Source: Paracoccaceae bacterium (GTDB lineage Bacteria; Pseudomonadota; Alphaproteobacteria; Rhodobacterales; Rhodobacteraceae). Taken from it: DNA of 43,204 nucleotides. Shown here in pieces: positions 27,852 to 38,009 of the stretch. Location: contig JABSSC010000002.1 in NCBI GenBank assembly GCA_013214635.1, positions 1 through 43,204 on the forward strand. Reading direction: 5' to 3'. The translations under genes were made by a program, and so were the position numbers. The notes below the pieces were generated by a model. That model was not told where the DNA came from and ran no database searches. It was given only the letters and a program-made list of their open reading frames with translations. The number at the start of each line of letters is the position of its first letter. Position 1 is the stretch's first letter.

Positions 27852-28916
27852 ATGAGCAACACATCACCTCTTTTGACCGAGATGAACGACCGCAGCCGCG
27901 AGGTGTTTCGGCGGATTGTGGAAGAGTACCTTTTGACCGGTGAGCCTGTCGGGTCGCGGACGTTGACGCGCACGCTAAGCGAGCAGGTGAGCGCGGCGAC
28001 CGTGCGCAATGTCATGCAGGATCTGGAGTATCTGGGATTGCTTGACAGCCCGCATGTATCGGCAGGCCGATTGCCAACTGAATTGGGGCTGCGGCTGTTC
28101 GTTGATGGCATTCTTGAGATCGATGATCTGAACGACGAAGATCGCGGGCGTCTTGATGCGTCGCTGGGTGAGAACGATACCGACATCACCCAAATGCTCG
28201 ATCGGATAAGTGGCGCACTATCGGGACTGACGCATGGCGCAAGCCTTGTTCTGGCCCCCAAGCAGGAAGCCGCGATCAAGCATATCGAATTTGTCAGCTT
28301 AAGTGCTGACCAGGCGCTGGTCGTGTTGGTGTTTGACGATGGGCAGGTTGAAAACCGCCTGTTCAATCCGCCCCCTGGGCATACGCCTTCTGCCATGCGA
28401 GAGGCCGCGAATTTCCTGAACGCCATGCTGCAGGGAAAGACCCTATCCCAGCTAAAAACCGAGATTTCGGGTCATATTTCAGCCCGTCAGCAAGAGCTGG
28501 ATACGCTGGCACAAAGCCTTGTCGAAGGCGGTTTGGCAGTTTGGCAAAGCTCTGGCGGCGGGTCTGATCGTCTTATCGTGCGCGGACGCTCGAATCTGTT
28601 GGAGGATGCAGCTTCGTCCGAAGATCTTGAGCGCTTCAAAACACTGTTTGATGACCTTGAGCGCAAACGGGATATCGTGGATTTCCTGCAAATGGCTGAA
28701 GACGCCGACGGTGTGCGCATTTTTATTGGTTCAGAGAACCGACTTTTTTCACTTTCGGGTTCCTCTTTGGTGGTCTCCCCATATATGAACGCTGATCGAA
28801 AGGTGATCGGCGCTGTCGGTGTGATTGGCCCGACCCGGCTGAACTATGGACGGATCGTCCCGATCGTGGATTACACAGCCCAGCTTGTTGGCAAGATGCT
28901 GACAGACCGCGGCTAG
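27852..28916 (+). CDS. hrcA: Heat-inducible transcription repressor HrcA
   Basis: HrcA represses chaperone genes through CIRCE operators and responds to GroEL availability. The 354-residue protein has an N-terminal winged helix ([24 protein letters not shown] then [19 protein letters not shown]) and [23 protein letters not shown]-like dimerisation domain follows, ending [30 protein letters not shown]. grpE starts 12 bp downstream, so the two form an operon. dnaKJ are not adjacent. Confidence 0.96.
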   Translation: MSNTSPLLTEMNDRSREVFRRIVEEYLLTGEPVGSRTLTRTLSEQVSAATVRNVMQDLEYLGLLDSPHVSAGRLPTELGLRLFVDGILEIDDLNDEDRGRLDASLGENDTDITQMLDRISGALSGLTHGASLVLAPKQEAAIKHIEFVSLSADQALVVLVFDDGQVENRLFNPPPGHTPSAMREAANFLNAMLQGKTLSQLKTEISGHISARQQELDTLAQSLVEGGLAVWQSSGGGSDRLIVRGRSNLLEDAASSEDLERFKTLFDDLERKRDIVDFLQMAEDADGVRIFIGSENRLFSLSGSSLVVSPYMNADRKVIGAVGVIGPTRLNYGRIVPIVDYTAQLVGKMLTDRG

Positions 28917-28928
28917 CAGGTGGTTGAG

Positions 28929-29528
28929 ATGGAAAACGCAAAAGAGCCGAATGGCATGGACGAACAGCGCGATATCCTGGCTGATGCCCTGAATGATGAA
29001 TTTCCCGGCCTCGGTGAAGAGGCGGACGCGTTCGAGGTTGCAGAGGTTTCGGACGATGCAGCCGAAACTATCGAGCGTTTGACCGCCGAACGTGATGATA
29101 TGCGTGATCGTTTTATGCGGGCGATTGCGGATGCGGAAAACTCGCGCAAGCGCAGTGATCGCGACCGCCGCGAGGCCGAGCAGTATGGCGGCAGCAAGCT
29201 CGCCCGCGATATGCTGCCCGTCTATGACAATTTGCAGCGCGCATTGGACACGGTCACGGATGAACAGCGCGAAAGCGGCAAGGCTTTGATCGACGGCATC
29301 GAACTCACGATGCGCGAGCTTCTGTCAGTATTCAAGAAACACGGAATCGAGCCTATTGCACCGGAAAACGGCGATTCCTTTGACCCGAAACTGCATCAGG
29401 CGATGTTTGAAGCCCCGGTTCCGGGGACAAAAGCGGGCGACATCATTCAGGTCATGGCGACCGGCTTTATGCTGCATGAACGCCTGTTGCGTCCGGCGCA
29501 GGTCGGTGTCAGCTCGACCCCCGGCTAA
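28929..29528 (+). CDS. grpE: Nucleotide exchange factor GrpE
   Basis: GrpE releases ADP from DnaK. The 199-residue product from ATG 28929 has an acidic N-terminus, a long coiled coil ([20 protein letters not shown]) and [19 protein letters not shown]. The GrpE signature is [19 protein letters not shown], followed by a beta-domain ending [21 protein letters not shown] at 28920 is in frame but the ATG has the better-placed AGGTGG. The gene is co-transcribed with hrcA. Its TAA interlocks with the mutS stop in a CTAA. Confidence 0.96.
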   Translation: MENAKEPNGMDEQRDILADALNDEFPGLGEEADAFEVAEVSDDAAETIERLTAERDDMRDRFMRAIADAENSRKRSDRDRREAEQYGGSKLARDMLPVYDNLQRALDTVTDEQRESGKALIDGIELTMRELLSVFKKHGIEPIAPENGDSFDPKLHQAMFEAPVPGTKAGDIIQVMATGFMLHERLLRPAQVGVSSTPG

Positions 29529-32158
29529 GGCTTTTTCAGAAGCGCCTTTAACTCGTACAGAGCGTCCAACGCGTCCCGCGGTGTCATGCCGTCGGGTTGA
29601 AATGCCCCAAGCGCGTCTTCGAGCACAGAATTGGCGGCGGGGCGCGGTGGTGCTGACTGGGCAACGTCGACGGAAAACAGGGGAAGATCGTCGATAAGCG
29701 CCGGTTTCTTGGCGGTCCCCTCCCGGTCGCCCGCCTCCAACTGATCAAGCACAGCCCGTGCGCGATCCACGACAGATGCTGGTAATCCTGCAAGCCGCGC
29801 AACCTGAATACCATAGCTTCTATCGGCCGCGCCCTTGCGCACCTCGTGAAGGAATATGACTTCGCCTTCCCATTCGCGAACGGCGACGGTCGCGTTTTCG
29901 AGTCCGGGAAGCCGATCCGCGAGTGCCGTCATTTCGTGGTAGTGCGTTGCGAACAGAGCCCGGCACTTGTTCACTTCGTGCAAGTGCTCCAGCGCGGCCC
30001 ACGCGATGGAAAGCCCATCATAAGTTGCTGTTCCGCGCCCGATTTCGTCGAGAATGACCAGTGCACCTGAGTCTGCCTGATTCAGGATCGCCGCAGTTTC
30101 CACCATCTCGACCATAAATGTTGATCGACCGCGCGCGAGGTCGTCCGATGCCCCAACGCGCGAGAAGAGTTGAGTTACGATGCCAATCTTTGCCTCACTT
30201 GCCGGCACGTAAGCCCCCGACTGCGCCAGTATCGCGATGAGCGCGGATTGGCGCAGGAACGTTGATTTACCTGCCATGTTTGGCCCGGTCAGAAGCCAAA
30301 TCGCGGCGGCATTGACTTCGGCGGTTAAATCGCAGTCGTTGGGAATGAATGGAGCATCCCCCGCTTTGCGAAGTGCTGCTTCGACAACAGGATGGCGGCC
30401 CGCCGTAATTTCAAAGCTGCGATCGGAGGACATGACCGGGCGACACCAGTTGTCCCGATGGGCAAGGTCGGCCCAGGCAGCCGCAACATCGAGGTTTGAA
30501 AGATACGTCGCGACCTGACCCAGCGCACCGGTCTCGGCCAGAACACTCGCTCGCAGATGTTCAAAAATGGTGCGCTCAATCTCCAACGCGCGCGCACCTG
30601 AATTGAGGATTTTAGTCTCTAACTCGGCCAATTCGACGGTTGTGAAGCGGACTGAGTTCGCCGTCGTCTGTCGGTGAATGAAGGTTTCATTCAGCGGTTC
30701 AGACAGCATTCTCTCGGCGTGGGTTGCGGTCGTTTCGATGAAATAGCCCAGCACGTTGTTGTGCTTGACCTTCAGCGATGTAACGCCCGCAAGATCGGCA
30801 TAGGATGATTGCAGCGCGGCGATAACGCCGCGGCCCTCGTCGCGAAGTTGGCGCGCATCATCAAGTTCGGCGTCATAGCCATTTGCCACGAACCCACCGT
30901 CGCGAAGTAGTTGCGGGGGTTCGGCGACAAGTGCCGTATCGAGCTGATCGAGAAGGTCCGGCAGTTTGGGTGGGGGCGCAGTCTCGCGAAGATCGGCAAC
31001 ACCGGGCGCGTCCGCAATAGCGTCGGCATGTTCGAGCGCATTTCGAATGGCGGCAAGATCACGCGGCCCCCCACGATCGAGCGATAGTCGAGACAGGGCG
31101 CGTTCAAGGTCAGGCACCGACTTCAAACGGTCGCGCAATGCGTCCCGAACGTCGGACGCTTGAACCAAATCCTCAACCAGATCGTGTTGCGCGGAAATCT
31201 TGCCCAGATCCGTGGAAGGCGCTGACAAACGCCGCACCAAGAGGCGCCCGCCACCCGGCGTGACTGTCCGATCCACAGCGGCCACGAGTGACCCGGCGCG
31301 ACCACCCGACAGCGCATGGGTGATTTCCAGATTTCTGCGCGTTGCGGCATCGATGGACATACTGGTACCAAGCAAGGCCTGCACGGGCGGCAGAAGAAGC
31401 GGGAGTTTTCCCTTTTGGGTCAACTCAAGGTAATCGACGATGGCCCCAAGCGCCCCAAGCTCAGCGCGGTCAAAATTGCCAAAACCGTCGAGAGTTTCCG
31501 TGGAATAGAGACGATTCAGGCGTGTTTCGGCGCTCGCGCTATCAAAGCTTGCGCGAGATAGCGGAACGAACGGGACGGCTGCGTCGTCAACCAAAGATTG
31601 TAGGTCGTCGCCATCTGGGATGAGCACCTCGCTGGGCGCAAGCCGCGCAAGTTCTGCCGCCAAGCGAACACGCGGGCAGGCGAGGACGGTAACCGATCCG
31701 GTGGAGATATCCGTCCACGCAATCGCGGTTTCATCGCGAACCGAGTTGATCGCGGCGAGATAGTTGTTGGTCCGCGCATCTAGGAGCGTTTCTTCGGTCA
31801 GCGTACCCGGTGTGACCACCCGAACGACTTCGCGGCGAACGACGGCCTTTGATCCGCGCTTCTTTGCCTCCGCCGGATCTTCGGTTTGTTCACAGACGGC
31901 GACCCGAAACTTTTTGCGGATCAAAGACAGAAGATACCCCTCGGCCGCATGCACCGGCACGCCACACATCGGTATATCTTCGCCAAGATGCTTGCCGCGT
32001 TTTGTGAGCGTTATGTCCAGCGCCTCTGCCGCGGCGACGGCGTCTTCGAAGAAAAGCTCGTAAAAATCGCCCATCCGGTAAAACAAAAGCGCATCCGGAT
32101 GATCGGCTTTGATCTCCAGATACTGGGCCATCATGGGGGTGACATTCGGCTTCGTCAC
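29525..32158 (-). CDS. mutS: DNA mismatch repair protein MutS
   Basis: MutS recognises mismatches and starts MutL-dependent repair. The 877-residue product has the N-terminal mismatch-contact motif around [15 protein letters not shown] (Phe-x-Glu reads as FYELF), the connector, lever and clamp domains, Walker [10 protein letters not shown] (about 622) and Walker [17 protein letters not shown] (about 703). The C-terminal dimerisation domain is present. It is divergent from maeB, with 134 bp between the two starts and no strong promoter apparent by eye. Confidence 0.98.
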   Translation of the reverse strand: MTKPNVTPMMAQYLEIKADHPDALLFYRMGDFYELFFEDAVAAAEALDITLTKRGKHLGEDIPMCGVPVHAAEGYLLSLIRKKFRVAVCEQTEDPAEAKKRGSKAVVRREVVRVVTPGTLTEETLLDARTNNYLAAINSVRDETAIAWTDISTGSVTVLACPRVRLAAELARLAPSEVLIPDGDDLQSLVDDAAVPFVPLSRASFDSASAETRLNRLYSTETLDGFGNFDRAELGALGAIVDYLELTQKGKLPLLLPPVQALLGTSMSIDAATRRNLEITHALSGGRAGSLVAAVDRTVTPGGGRLLVRRLSAPSTDLGKISAQHDLVEDLVQASDVRDALRDRLKSVPDLERALSRLSLDRGGPRDLAAIRNALEHADAIADAPGVADLRETAPPPKLPDLLDQLDTALVAEPPQLLRDGGFVANGYDAELDDARQLRDEGRGVIAALQSSYADLAGVTSLKVKHNNVLGYFIETTATHAERMLSEPLNETFIHRQTTANSVRFTTVELAELETKILNSGARALEIERTIFEHLRASVLAETGALGQVATYLSNLDVAAAWADLAHRDNWCRPVMSSDRSFEITAGRHPVVEAALRKAGDAPFIPNDCDLTAEVNAAAIWLLTGPNMAGKSTFLRQSALIAILAQSGAYVPASEAKIGIVTQLFSRVGASDDLARGRSTFMVEMVETAAILNQADSGALVILDEIGRGTATYDGLSIAWAALEHLHEVNKCRALFATHYHEMTALADRLPGLENATVAVREWEGEVIFLHEVRKGAADRSYGIQVARLAGLPASVVDRARAVLDQLEAGDREGTAKKPALIDDLPLFSVDVAQSAPPRPAANSVLEDALGAFQPDGMTPRDALDALYELKALLKKP

Positions 32159-32292
32159 GGGCGCGGCTGGGTCCTGTTGGTTTCGGTGGGCATGACGCTA
32201 TCGGGCATACCGACCGGGGAAAAGCCGAAAGCGGTTGTTGGACGGTTCACTCTACGCTTTAACCGGGCAGGGACGAACGGGGAGGAACCGGG

Positions 32293-34548
32293 ATGGCAAG
32301 GCAAAAGTATACGCGTGAAGAGGCGTTGGCGTTCCATATGGAACCCCGTCCGGGCAAGTTTGATATCGTCGCCAGCGTCCCGATGGCGACGCAGCGCGAT
32401 CTGAGCCTTGCGTATAGCCCCGGTGTCGCGGTGCCCTGTGAGGAAATCGCGAAGTCGCCCGAGACGGCGTACGACTATACCAATAAAGGCAATCTGGTCG
32501 CCGTGATCTCGAACGGAACAGCCGTGTTGGGGCTGGGCAACCTTGGCGCGCTGGGCTCAAAGCCGGTCATGGAGGGGAAGTCCGTCCTGTTCAAACGTTT
32601 CGCGGACGTGAATTCCATCGACATCGAGCTTGATACCGAAGATCCGGATGAGTTCTGCAAGGCGGTTCGGCTGATGGGCCCGACCTTTGGCGGGATCAAC
32701 CTGGAAGACATCAAGGCGCCCGAATGCTTCATCATCGAGCAGCGTCTCAAGGAAGAAATGGATATCCCAGTCTTTCATGACGACCAGCACGGGACGGCGG
32801 TGATCTGTGCTGCCGGATTGCTGAACGCGCTGAAGCTGTCAGGAAAGAAGATCGAGGACGTGAAGATCGTTCTCAATGGGGCCGGGGCTGCGGGGATCGC
32901 CTGCGTTGAACTGCTTAAAGCGATGGGCGCGCGACACGAGAACTGCATCGCGTGCGACACCAAGGGGGTGATCTATCAGGGTCGCACCGATGGCATGAAC
33001 CAGTGGAAGTCCGCGCACGCGGTCAAAACCGACAAACGGACCTTGGCCGAAGCGATGGACGGGGCCGATGTGTTCTTGGGCGTGTCGGTGAAAGGCGCAG
33101 TGACGCAGGACATGGTCAAATCGATGGCCCCTGATCCCGTCATCTTTGCGATGGCGAACCCGGATCCTGAAATTACGCCAGAGGAGGCTCAGGAAGTTCG
33201 GCCCGATGCGATCGTAGCGACCGGCCGCTCGGATTACCCCAATCAGGTGAATAACGTGCTTGGGTTTCCGTACCTTTTCCGGGGTGCGCTGGACATTCAT
33301 GCTCGCGCCATCAATGACGAAATGAAAATCGCCTGTGCCGAAGCCCTTGCCGAGCTTGCGCGCGAGGATGTCCCTGACGAGGTTGCGATTGCGTATGGTC
33401 GCAAGCTGAGCTTTGGGCGGGATTACATCATTCCGACCCCGTTCGACCCTCGGCTGATTTTTCGAATTCCGCCGGCTGTGGCCAAAGCGGGTATGGATAC
33501 CGCCGTTGCGCGGCGCCCAATCGTTGACATGGAGGCGTATGAGAATTCGCTTCAGGCCCGCGTCGATCCGACGGCCAGCATCCTGCAAAGCATTCACGCG
33601 CGCGCCCGCAGGGCCCAGGCCCGTGTGATCTTTGCAGAAGGCGATGATCCCCGCGTTCTAAAGGCTGCAATTCAGTACCAACGCAGTGGTCTTGGAAAGG
33701 CGCTTGTTGTTGGGCGTGAGGCAGATGTCGCAGAGAAGCTCGCCGCCGAAGGTCTGGCCGATGCTGTGCCAGAGTTGGAGATCGTGAACGCCGCGAACAC
33801 GCAGTATTTGGAGACCTACAAAGACTTTCTCTACACACGACTTCAACGTGAAGGGTTTGATGCCCAGGATATCCATCGCCTCGCGGCGCGTGACCGGCAT
33901 GTCTTTTCCGCGTTGATGCTGGCGCATGGCCATGGGGACGCGTTGGTCACTGGGGCCACCCGGAAGTCAGCGCATGTGCTGCAGTTGATCAATCATGTCT
34001 TTGATGCGCGGGCGCGGGATGGTGCGGTCGGAGTAACGGCGGTTCTGCGCGGTGGGCGCATTGTTCTGATTGCAGATACCTTGGTGCACGAATGGCCGGA
34101 CGAGAACGATCTCGCCAATATGGCCGAGAAGGGTGCTGCGGTCGCGCGGGGTTTGGGGCTTGAGCCACGGGTTGCGTTCCTGTCGTTCTCGACCTTTGGC
34201 TATCCGGTCAGCGAGCGGGCAGAAAAGATGCACAAGGCTGCATCGGTTCTCGACACGCGGGGTGTGGACTTCGAGTACGAAGGTGAAATGACCGTAGATG
34301 TCGCCATGAACCCTCAGGCGGCAGCGGCCTATCCCTTCTCTCGTTTGACAGGTCCTGCAAATGTCCTGATCGTTCCGGCGCGCCATTCCGCATCGATCTC
34401 GGTGAAGCTGATGCAGGAAATGGGTGGTGCAACCGTGATCGGGCCGATCCTGACGGGGGTCAGCAAACCGATTCAGATCTGTTCGACAGTCAGCACCGTG
34501 AATGACATCCTGAACATGGCCGTTCTTGCAGCAGTGAAAATCGGATAG
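32293..34548 (+). CDS. maeB: NADP-dependent malic enzyme with phosphotransacetylase-like domain
   Basis: The enzyme oxidatively decarboxylates malate to pyruvate plus NADPH. The 751-residue hybrid has a malic-enzyme N-domain (SLAYSPGVAVPCEEI, YTNKGNLVAVISNGTAVLGLG) and FHDDQHGTAVI with catalytic Asp residues. The nucleotide fold is VLNGAGAAGIACVELL. A phosphate-acetyltransferase-like domain begins at about residue 430 and includes RVIFAEGDDPRVLKAA; in characterised enzymes it is regulatory and senses acetyl-CoA rather than being catalytic. GGGAGGAA gives a strong ribosome binding site. An intrinsic terminator overlaps the stop. Confidence 0.96.
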   Translation: MARQKYTREEALAFHMEPRPGKFDIVASVPMATQRDLSLAYSPGVAVPCEEIAKSPETAYDYTNKGNLVAVISNGTAVLGLGNLGALGSKPVMEGKSVLFKRFADVNSIDIELDTEDPDEFCKAVRLMGPTFGGINLEDIKAPECFIIEQRLKEEMDIPVFHDDQHGTAVICAAGLLNALKLSGKKIEDVKIVLNGAGAAGIACVELLKAMGARHENCIACDTKGVIYQGRTDGMNQWKSAHAVKTDKRTLAEAMDGADVFLGVSVKGAVTQDMVKSMAPDPVIFAMANPDPEITPEEAQEVRPDAIVATGRSDYPNQVNNVLGFPYLFRGALDIHARAINDEMKIACAEALAELAREDVPDEVAIAYGRKLSFGRDYIIPTPFDPRLIFRIPPAVAKAGMDTAVARRPIVDMEAYENSLQARVDPTASILQSIHARARRAQARVIFAEGDDPRVLKAAIQYQRSGLGKALVVGREADVAEKLAAEGLADAVPELEIVNAANTQYLETYKDFLYTRLQREGFDAQDIHRLAARDRHVFSALMLAHGHGDALVTGATRKSAHVLQLINHVFDARARDGAVGVTAVLRGGRIVLIADTLVHEWPDENDLANMAEKGAAVARGLGLEPRVAFLSFSTFGYPVSERAEKMHKAASVLDTRGVDFEYEGEMTVDVAMNPQAAAAYPFSRLTGPANVLIVPARHSASISVKLMQEMGGATVIGPILTGVSKPIQICSTVSTVNDILNMAVLAAVKIG

Positions 34549-34569
34549 GGGTTACGACCCCGCTTTTTT
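34548..34569 (+). terminator. Intrinsic terminator for maeB
   Basis: GGGGT (34548-34552) pairs with ACCCC (34557-34561) around a TACG loop. GC and then six T residues follow (34564-34569). It starts on the last base of the maeB stop and extends into the end of the convergent msrA gene. Confidence 0.6.
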
Positions 34570-35235
34570 CGCGAAAGGTGCCGATTTGCCCCACAGTTGA
34601 AGCACGCGCGCATCACGACCGCAGCCTTTGCGGTAGCGTTCATAGGCGGCTGCCTTGGGCAAAGGACCGTAGCGTGTGATCACGATGCCGGTCTGCTTGT
34701 AGTAATCCTGATGGTACTCTTCTGCCGGATAGAAAGTCACCGCATTGCGAATTGGGGTGACGATGGCCGCGCCCAATTCACGCTCGGCGTCTGCTTTGGC
34801 ACGAAGCGCTGCGCGACGCTCGGCCTCGGATCCGACAAAGATTGCTGTGGTATAGACTTCGCCCCGATCACAAAACTGTCCACCCGCGTCGGTTGGATCA
34901 ACCGAGCGAAAAAACATGTGCAAGAGCTTGTCATAGCTAACGATGGCAGGATCGTAGCTGATTTCGACCGCCTCAATGTGTCCGGTTTGACCTTTTGCCA
35001 CGGCGCGATAGGTCGGGTTCTCCCAACGTCCCCCGGTGTAGCCAGAGACGACTTCATTCACACCACGCACGGATTCGAAATCTTTCTCGACGCACCAGAA
35101 GCAACCGCCAGCAAAGATCGCCTTGGCCTCAGCCGCTTGGGCCTGCGCACACTGAGCCATAATGCCCAATGCGATGAATAAGGTCAGTGCGGCGCTTTTC
35201 AGGCCGGATCGCTTTGGCGCAAAGAGTTGTGACAT
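34552..35235 (-). CDS. msrA: Peptide methionine sulfoxide reductase MsrA, exported form
   Basis: MsrA reduces methionine-S-sulfoxide in proteins. From ATG 35235, which has a GGAGGGGG ribosome binding site, the 227-residue product begins with a basic N-terminus and a hydrophobic stretch (LKSAALTLFIALGIMA). A likely signal peptidase site after AQAQA follows, about residue 34. The catalytic motif is GGCFWCVEKDFE with Cys45, followed by GYTGG and the EAVEISYDP segment. Downstream, SYDKLLHMFFRSVDPT is canonical. A periplasmic location is inferred from the signal peptide; most bacterial MsrA are cytoplasmic. Confidence 0.93.
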   Translation of the reverse strand: MSQLFAPKRSGLKSAALTLFIALGIMAQCAQAQAAEAKAIFAGGCFWCVEKDFESVRGVNEVVSGYTGGRWENPTYRAVAKGQTGHIEAVEISYDPAIVSYDKLLHMFFRSVDPTDAGGQFCDRGEVYTTAIFVGSEAERRAALRAKADAERELGAAIVTPIRNAVTFYPAEEYHQDYYKQTGIVITRYGPLPKAAAYERYRKGCGRDARVLQLWGKSAPFAKKAGS

Positions 35236-35377
35236 GGATCCCCCTCCGTTGCCGGACACGATGCTGCGCGTTGACGGATTCCGCAATTCACTCACGCGTG
35301 AACTCACAATCCCGAGAGCGCTTGCTCCGACCAACCTCGGTGGATACCGTTTGCCAAGAGCGGAAGGGGTTTGAGCC
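35236..35377. other. Divergent intergenic region between msrA and the aminotransferase gene
   Basis: These 142 bases separate two divergent genes. The only structure I see is a perfect 10-bp palindrome TCACGCGTGA at 35292-35301, near the middle, which could be an operator. No clear -35/-10 pair stands out. Confidence 0.35.
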
Positions 35378-36289
35378 ATGGATCAGGCGGTCAGCGCGCA
35401 TCAGGCGGAAGAGGACGCGCGGAATCAACATGTGCTTATCCACGTGAACGGTCGTCTTGTTCCTCGGGCAGAAGCCACCGTTAGCGTCTTTGATTCCGGG
35501 TTTATGCTGGGTGATGGTGTTTGGGAGGGGCTGCGGCTCTATGAAGGGTGCTGGGCGTTCGTCGATGAGCACCTCGATCGGTTGTTTGAAGCGGCACTTG
35601 CGGTTGATCTGGATATCGGACGAACGCCGGGGCAGATTTTGGCCGCCTTGGAAGAGCTGCGGACAGCCAACGGAATGAAAAGTGATGCGCATGCGCGGCT
35701 CATGGTGACGCGTGGGGTGAAATCACGCCCGTTTCAGCATCCGGCCTTGTCGAAATCCGGCCCGACCTTTGTGATCATCGCGGAACATTCGCGTCCAACC
35801 TTGCCGCGGCCCATTCGGCTTGCCACCGTGCCGCATCTGCGCGGTCTGCCCATGACGCAGGACCCAAAGCTCAATTCCCATTCCAAGCTGAACTGCATTC
35901 TCGCAGCAATTGCGGCAGAGAAGGCCGGTGCGGACGAAGCGCTGATGTTGGACATCAATGGGTTCGTCAATACGACGAATTCCTGCAACTTCTTCATTGT
36001 GCGCAAAGGTGCCGTTTGGACTTCAACCGGCGATTACTGCATGAACGGCATCACGCGGCAGAAGGTGATCGATCTGTGCCGTGCCAACAACATCCCGGTG
36101 TTTGAACGCAATTTCTCTCTCGTCGATGTCTATGGTGCGGACGAGGCTTTCCTAACGGGCACCTTCGGCGCGCAAACACCGGTGAGTGAGATTGACGGGC
36201 GCATGATCGGCGGTGGGACGATGGGGCCTGTGACCGGGCAACTCCGTCAGCTTTACAAGGCCCTCATCCGGGAGCATGTCAGCCAGTGA
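35378..36289 (+). CDS. Class IV (branched-chain/D-amino acid type) PLP aminotransferase
   Basis: This is a fold-type IV PLP enzyme of 303 residues. The family blocks are VFDSGFMLGDGVWEGLRLYEG, LMVTRG and the PLP-lysine region LNSHSKLNCILAAI. DEALMLDINGFVNTTNSCNFF corresponds to the E-G-x-x-S-N loop. A conserved C-terminal DEAFLTGTFGAQTPV closes the domain. It could be a branched-chain aminotransferase (IlvE-like), a D-amino-acid transaminase or an aminodeoxychorismate lyase relative; the sequence alone does not decide, so no gene symbol is given. Its stop overlaps the next gene's GTG (GTGA), which links it to the sulfotransferase-like protein. Confidence 0.88.
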   Translation: MDQAVSAHQAEEDARNQHVLIHVNGRLVPRAEATVSVFDSGFMLGDGVWEGLRLYEGCWAFVDEHLDRLFEAALAVDLDIGRTPGQILAALEELRTANGMKSDAHARLMVTRGVKSRPFQHPALSKSGPTFVIIAEHSRPTLPRPIRLATVPHLRGLPMTQDPKLNSHSKLNCILAAIAAEKAGADEALMLDINGFVNTTNSCNFFIVRKGAVWTSTGDYCMNGITRQKVIDLCRANNIPVFERNFSLVDVYGADEAFLTGTFGAQTPVSEIDGRMIGGGTMGPVTGQLRQLYKALIREHVSQ

Positions 36290-36996
36290 TCATCGCGATG
36301 TGGTCCGGGCCACGAAACCTATCGACCGCGATGATGTACGCTTTCGCCCAGCGCGCCGGGATGGAGGTTGTGGATGAGCCGTTTTACGCCGCCTATCTTG
36401 CCGCGACCGGGCTGGATCATCCGATGCGGGATGAGGTTTTGGCCTCACAGCCTCAGGACCCTCGCCTGGTTGCTGACCAAATAAGTAGCCAGCCCCCCAG
36501 TGGAAACCGATTTCTCAAGCTGATGACGCATCACATGCTGCCGGAGTTTCCAACAGACTGGATGGCACAAGCACGGCATGTTTTTCTGATCCGACACCCG
36601 GCGCGTGTTATCGCGAGCTATGTTCAGAAACGCGAGACCCCAACACTGGAGGATCTGGGATTCACGCAACAGATGCAGCTTTTTGACGCCGTCCGAGTAC
36701 TTGGGCGAGAGCCTGTGATTATCGATGCGGACGAAGTTCTGACTGATCCAGAAGCAAGCCTGCGCCAGCTCTGCAGTGACCTTGGTTTGGCGTGGGACGC
36801 AAAAATGCTCACTTGGCCCAAGGGTGGAAACAAGTCCGATGGTATTTGGGCACGTCATTGGTACAATGCTGTACATGAAAGTACCGGGTTAGCGCCGCGT
36901 GTTTCCGCGTTGCCCGAGGTTGCATCGCGGGATCTGGGGCTGCTCGACTTGGCGATGCCGTATTATGAGTCACTCAAAGCGTTCGGACAGGATTAG
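36286..36996 (+). CDS. Sulfotransferase-like P-loop protein
   Basis: The 236-residue protein begins with a sulfotransferase-type phosphate-binding loop (MWSGPRNLSTAMM). Its VFLIRHPARVIASYV resembles the 3'-phosphate-binding Arg/Ser motif of PAPS-dependent sulfotransferases. It lacks a signal peptide or membrane segment, so it is cytosolic. Substrate and even sulfotransferase activity are unproven. It is translationally coupled (GTGA) to the aminotransferase, which suggests the two act on the same small molecule or amino acid. The start codon is GTG. A putative Hint-domain gene follows 17 bp downstream. Confidence 0.8.
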   Translation: MIIAMWSGPRNLSTAMMYAFAQRAGMEVVDEPFYAAYLAATGLDHPMRDEVLASQPQDPRLVADQISSQPPSGNRFLKLMTHHMLPEFPTDWMAQARHVFLIRHPARVIASYVQKRETPTLEDLGFTQQMQLFDAVRVLGREPVIIDADEVLTDPEASLRQLCSDLGLAWDAKMLTWPKGGNKSDGIWARHWYNAVHESTGLAPRVSALPEVASRDLGLLDLAMPYYESLKAFGQD

Positions 36997-37013
36997 GGGA
37001 TCATCGTCCAAAG

Positions 37014-38009
37014 ATGGGCACGAACATCGTTTTGAACTCTTCTGACGCGGCAGAAGCCGGGGGTGACCCCGGCGACCCGGATTATGTCTATACCTTCACG
37101 CTTGGCGAAGGCCGGGATGGCGAGGTCGTCGTGGATCTGTTCGAGGAGGTTGGCGCTGGGTTTCCCGAAGTTCCTGTGGATCAGTATTTGTTTGCCGGCC
37201 TGACCGCGGATGAAATCGACGCGATCGATTTTCAACTCGACGGAGGTACAATCGACCCAGACGGTACTGGCTCAACCACGACCGGCGGATTCAGTTTCTC
37301 GATCAACGTAAAGCAACTGGTGGGACAAACGGACCCCATCGTGATCGAATTCACGGTGACCGGCCAAGGCGGGTTGGCCGAGGATACCGATACGGTCACG
37401 ATCATCCTTCAGGTCTGCGTTGCTGCTGGAACGGGGATTCTGACACCTGATGGCTATCGTGCAGTCGAAACACTCGAGGTGGGCGATCCGGTCGAACTGG
37501 CAGACGGTCGCATCGAGCCCGTTCGATGGATCAACTCCCGCTATCTTGATGCGGCGGCGCTTCGCCACCAACCGAATCTTCGCCCGATCCTTATCCGGAA
37601 TGGGGCGTTTGGACCGGGCCGCCCATATCGAGATTTGCGGGTGTCTCCCCAGCATCGGATCGCGTTGGAAGGATGGCGGACGGAGCTTCTTTTTGGCGAG
37701 CCGTGCGTTTTAGCGTCTGCGAAGAGTTTGATTGATGACAACTCGGTTTGCGTGGACCACGCCTCGGAGAGCGTCGAATACTTCCACATACTCTTTGAGC
37801 GTCACGAGATCATGGTGACCGACGGCTTGGCCACAGAAAGCTTTTTCCCGGGGCCTTACAGTCTGGCCGCAGTTGACCGTCCGGTTCTGGAAGAGCTTTA
37901 CACACTCTTTCCGGAGCTTCGGGAAAATGGTGCAAGTTACGGCAAGATGGCTGTGCGAGGGCTTAAGGCATGGGAGGCGCAGATCTTTCAGGATCCGCCC
38001 GCCGAATGA
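37014..38009 (+). CDS. Hint (hedgehog/intein) domain protein
   Basis: The 331-residue protein has an acidic, beta-rich N-terminal part (residues 1-130) resembling Ig-like repeats of secreted alphaproteobacterial proteins. A Hint_2-type autoprocessing domain follows. The putative nucleophile Cys135 is in VCVAAGTGILTPDG, followed by VETLEVGDPV and RPILIRNGAFGPG. His214 is in VSPQHRIAL, and FHILFERHEIMVTDGLATESF (His258, His264) is near the end. No signal peptide and no RTX GGxGxDxxx repeats are seen. The stop overlaps the acyltransferase ATG. Autocleavage is expected of the family but unproven here. Export, if any, would need a non-Sec route. Confidence 0.85.
   Translation: MGTNIVLNSSDAAEAGGDPGDPDYVYTFTLGEGRDGEVVVDLFEEVGAGFPEVPVDQYLFAGLTADEIDAIDFQLDGGTIDPDGTGSTTTGGFSFSINVKQLVGQTDPIVIEFTVTGQGGLAEDTDTVTIILQVCVAAGTGILTPDGYRAVETLEVGDPVELADGRIEPVRWINSRYLDAAALRHQPNLRPILIRNGAFGPGRPYRDLRVSPQHRIALEGWRTELLFGEPCVLASAKSLIDDNSVCVDHASESVEYFHILFERHEIMVTDGLATESFFPGPYSLAAVDRPVLEELYTLFPELRENGASYGKMAVRGLKAWEAQIFQDPPAE

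Noticed and set aside
32839-33597. Minus-strand open frame (252 codons) opposite maeB
   Set aside because: It is antisense to a motif-complete malic enzyme; composition only.
32293-34548. Malic enzyme fused to a phosphotransacetylase-like domain
   Set aside because: This fusion is the ordinary architecture of alphaproteobacterial MaeB, so it is not novel.
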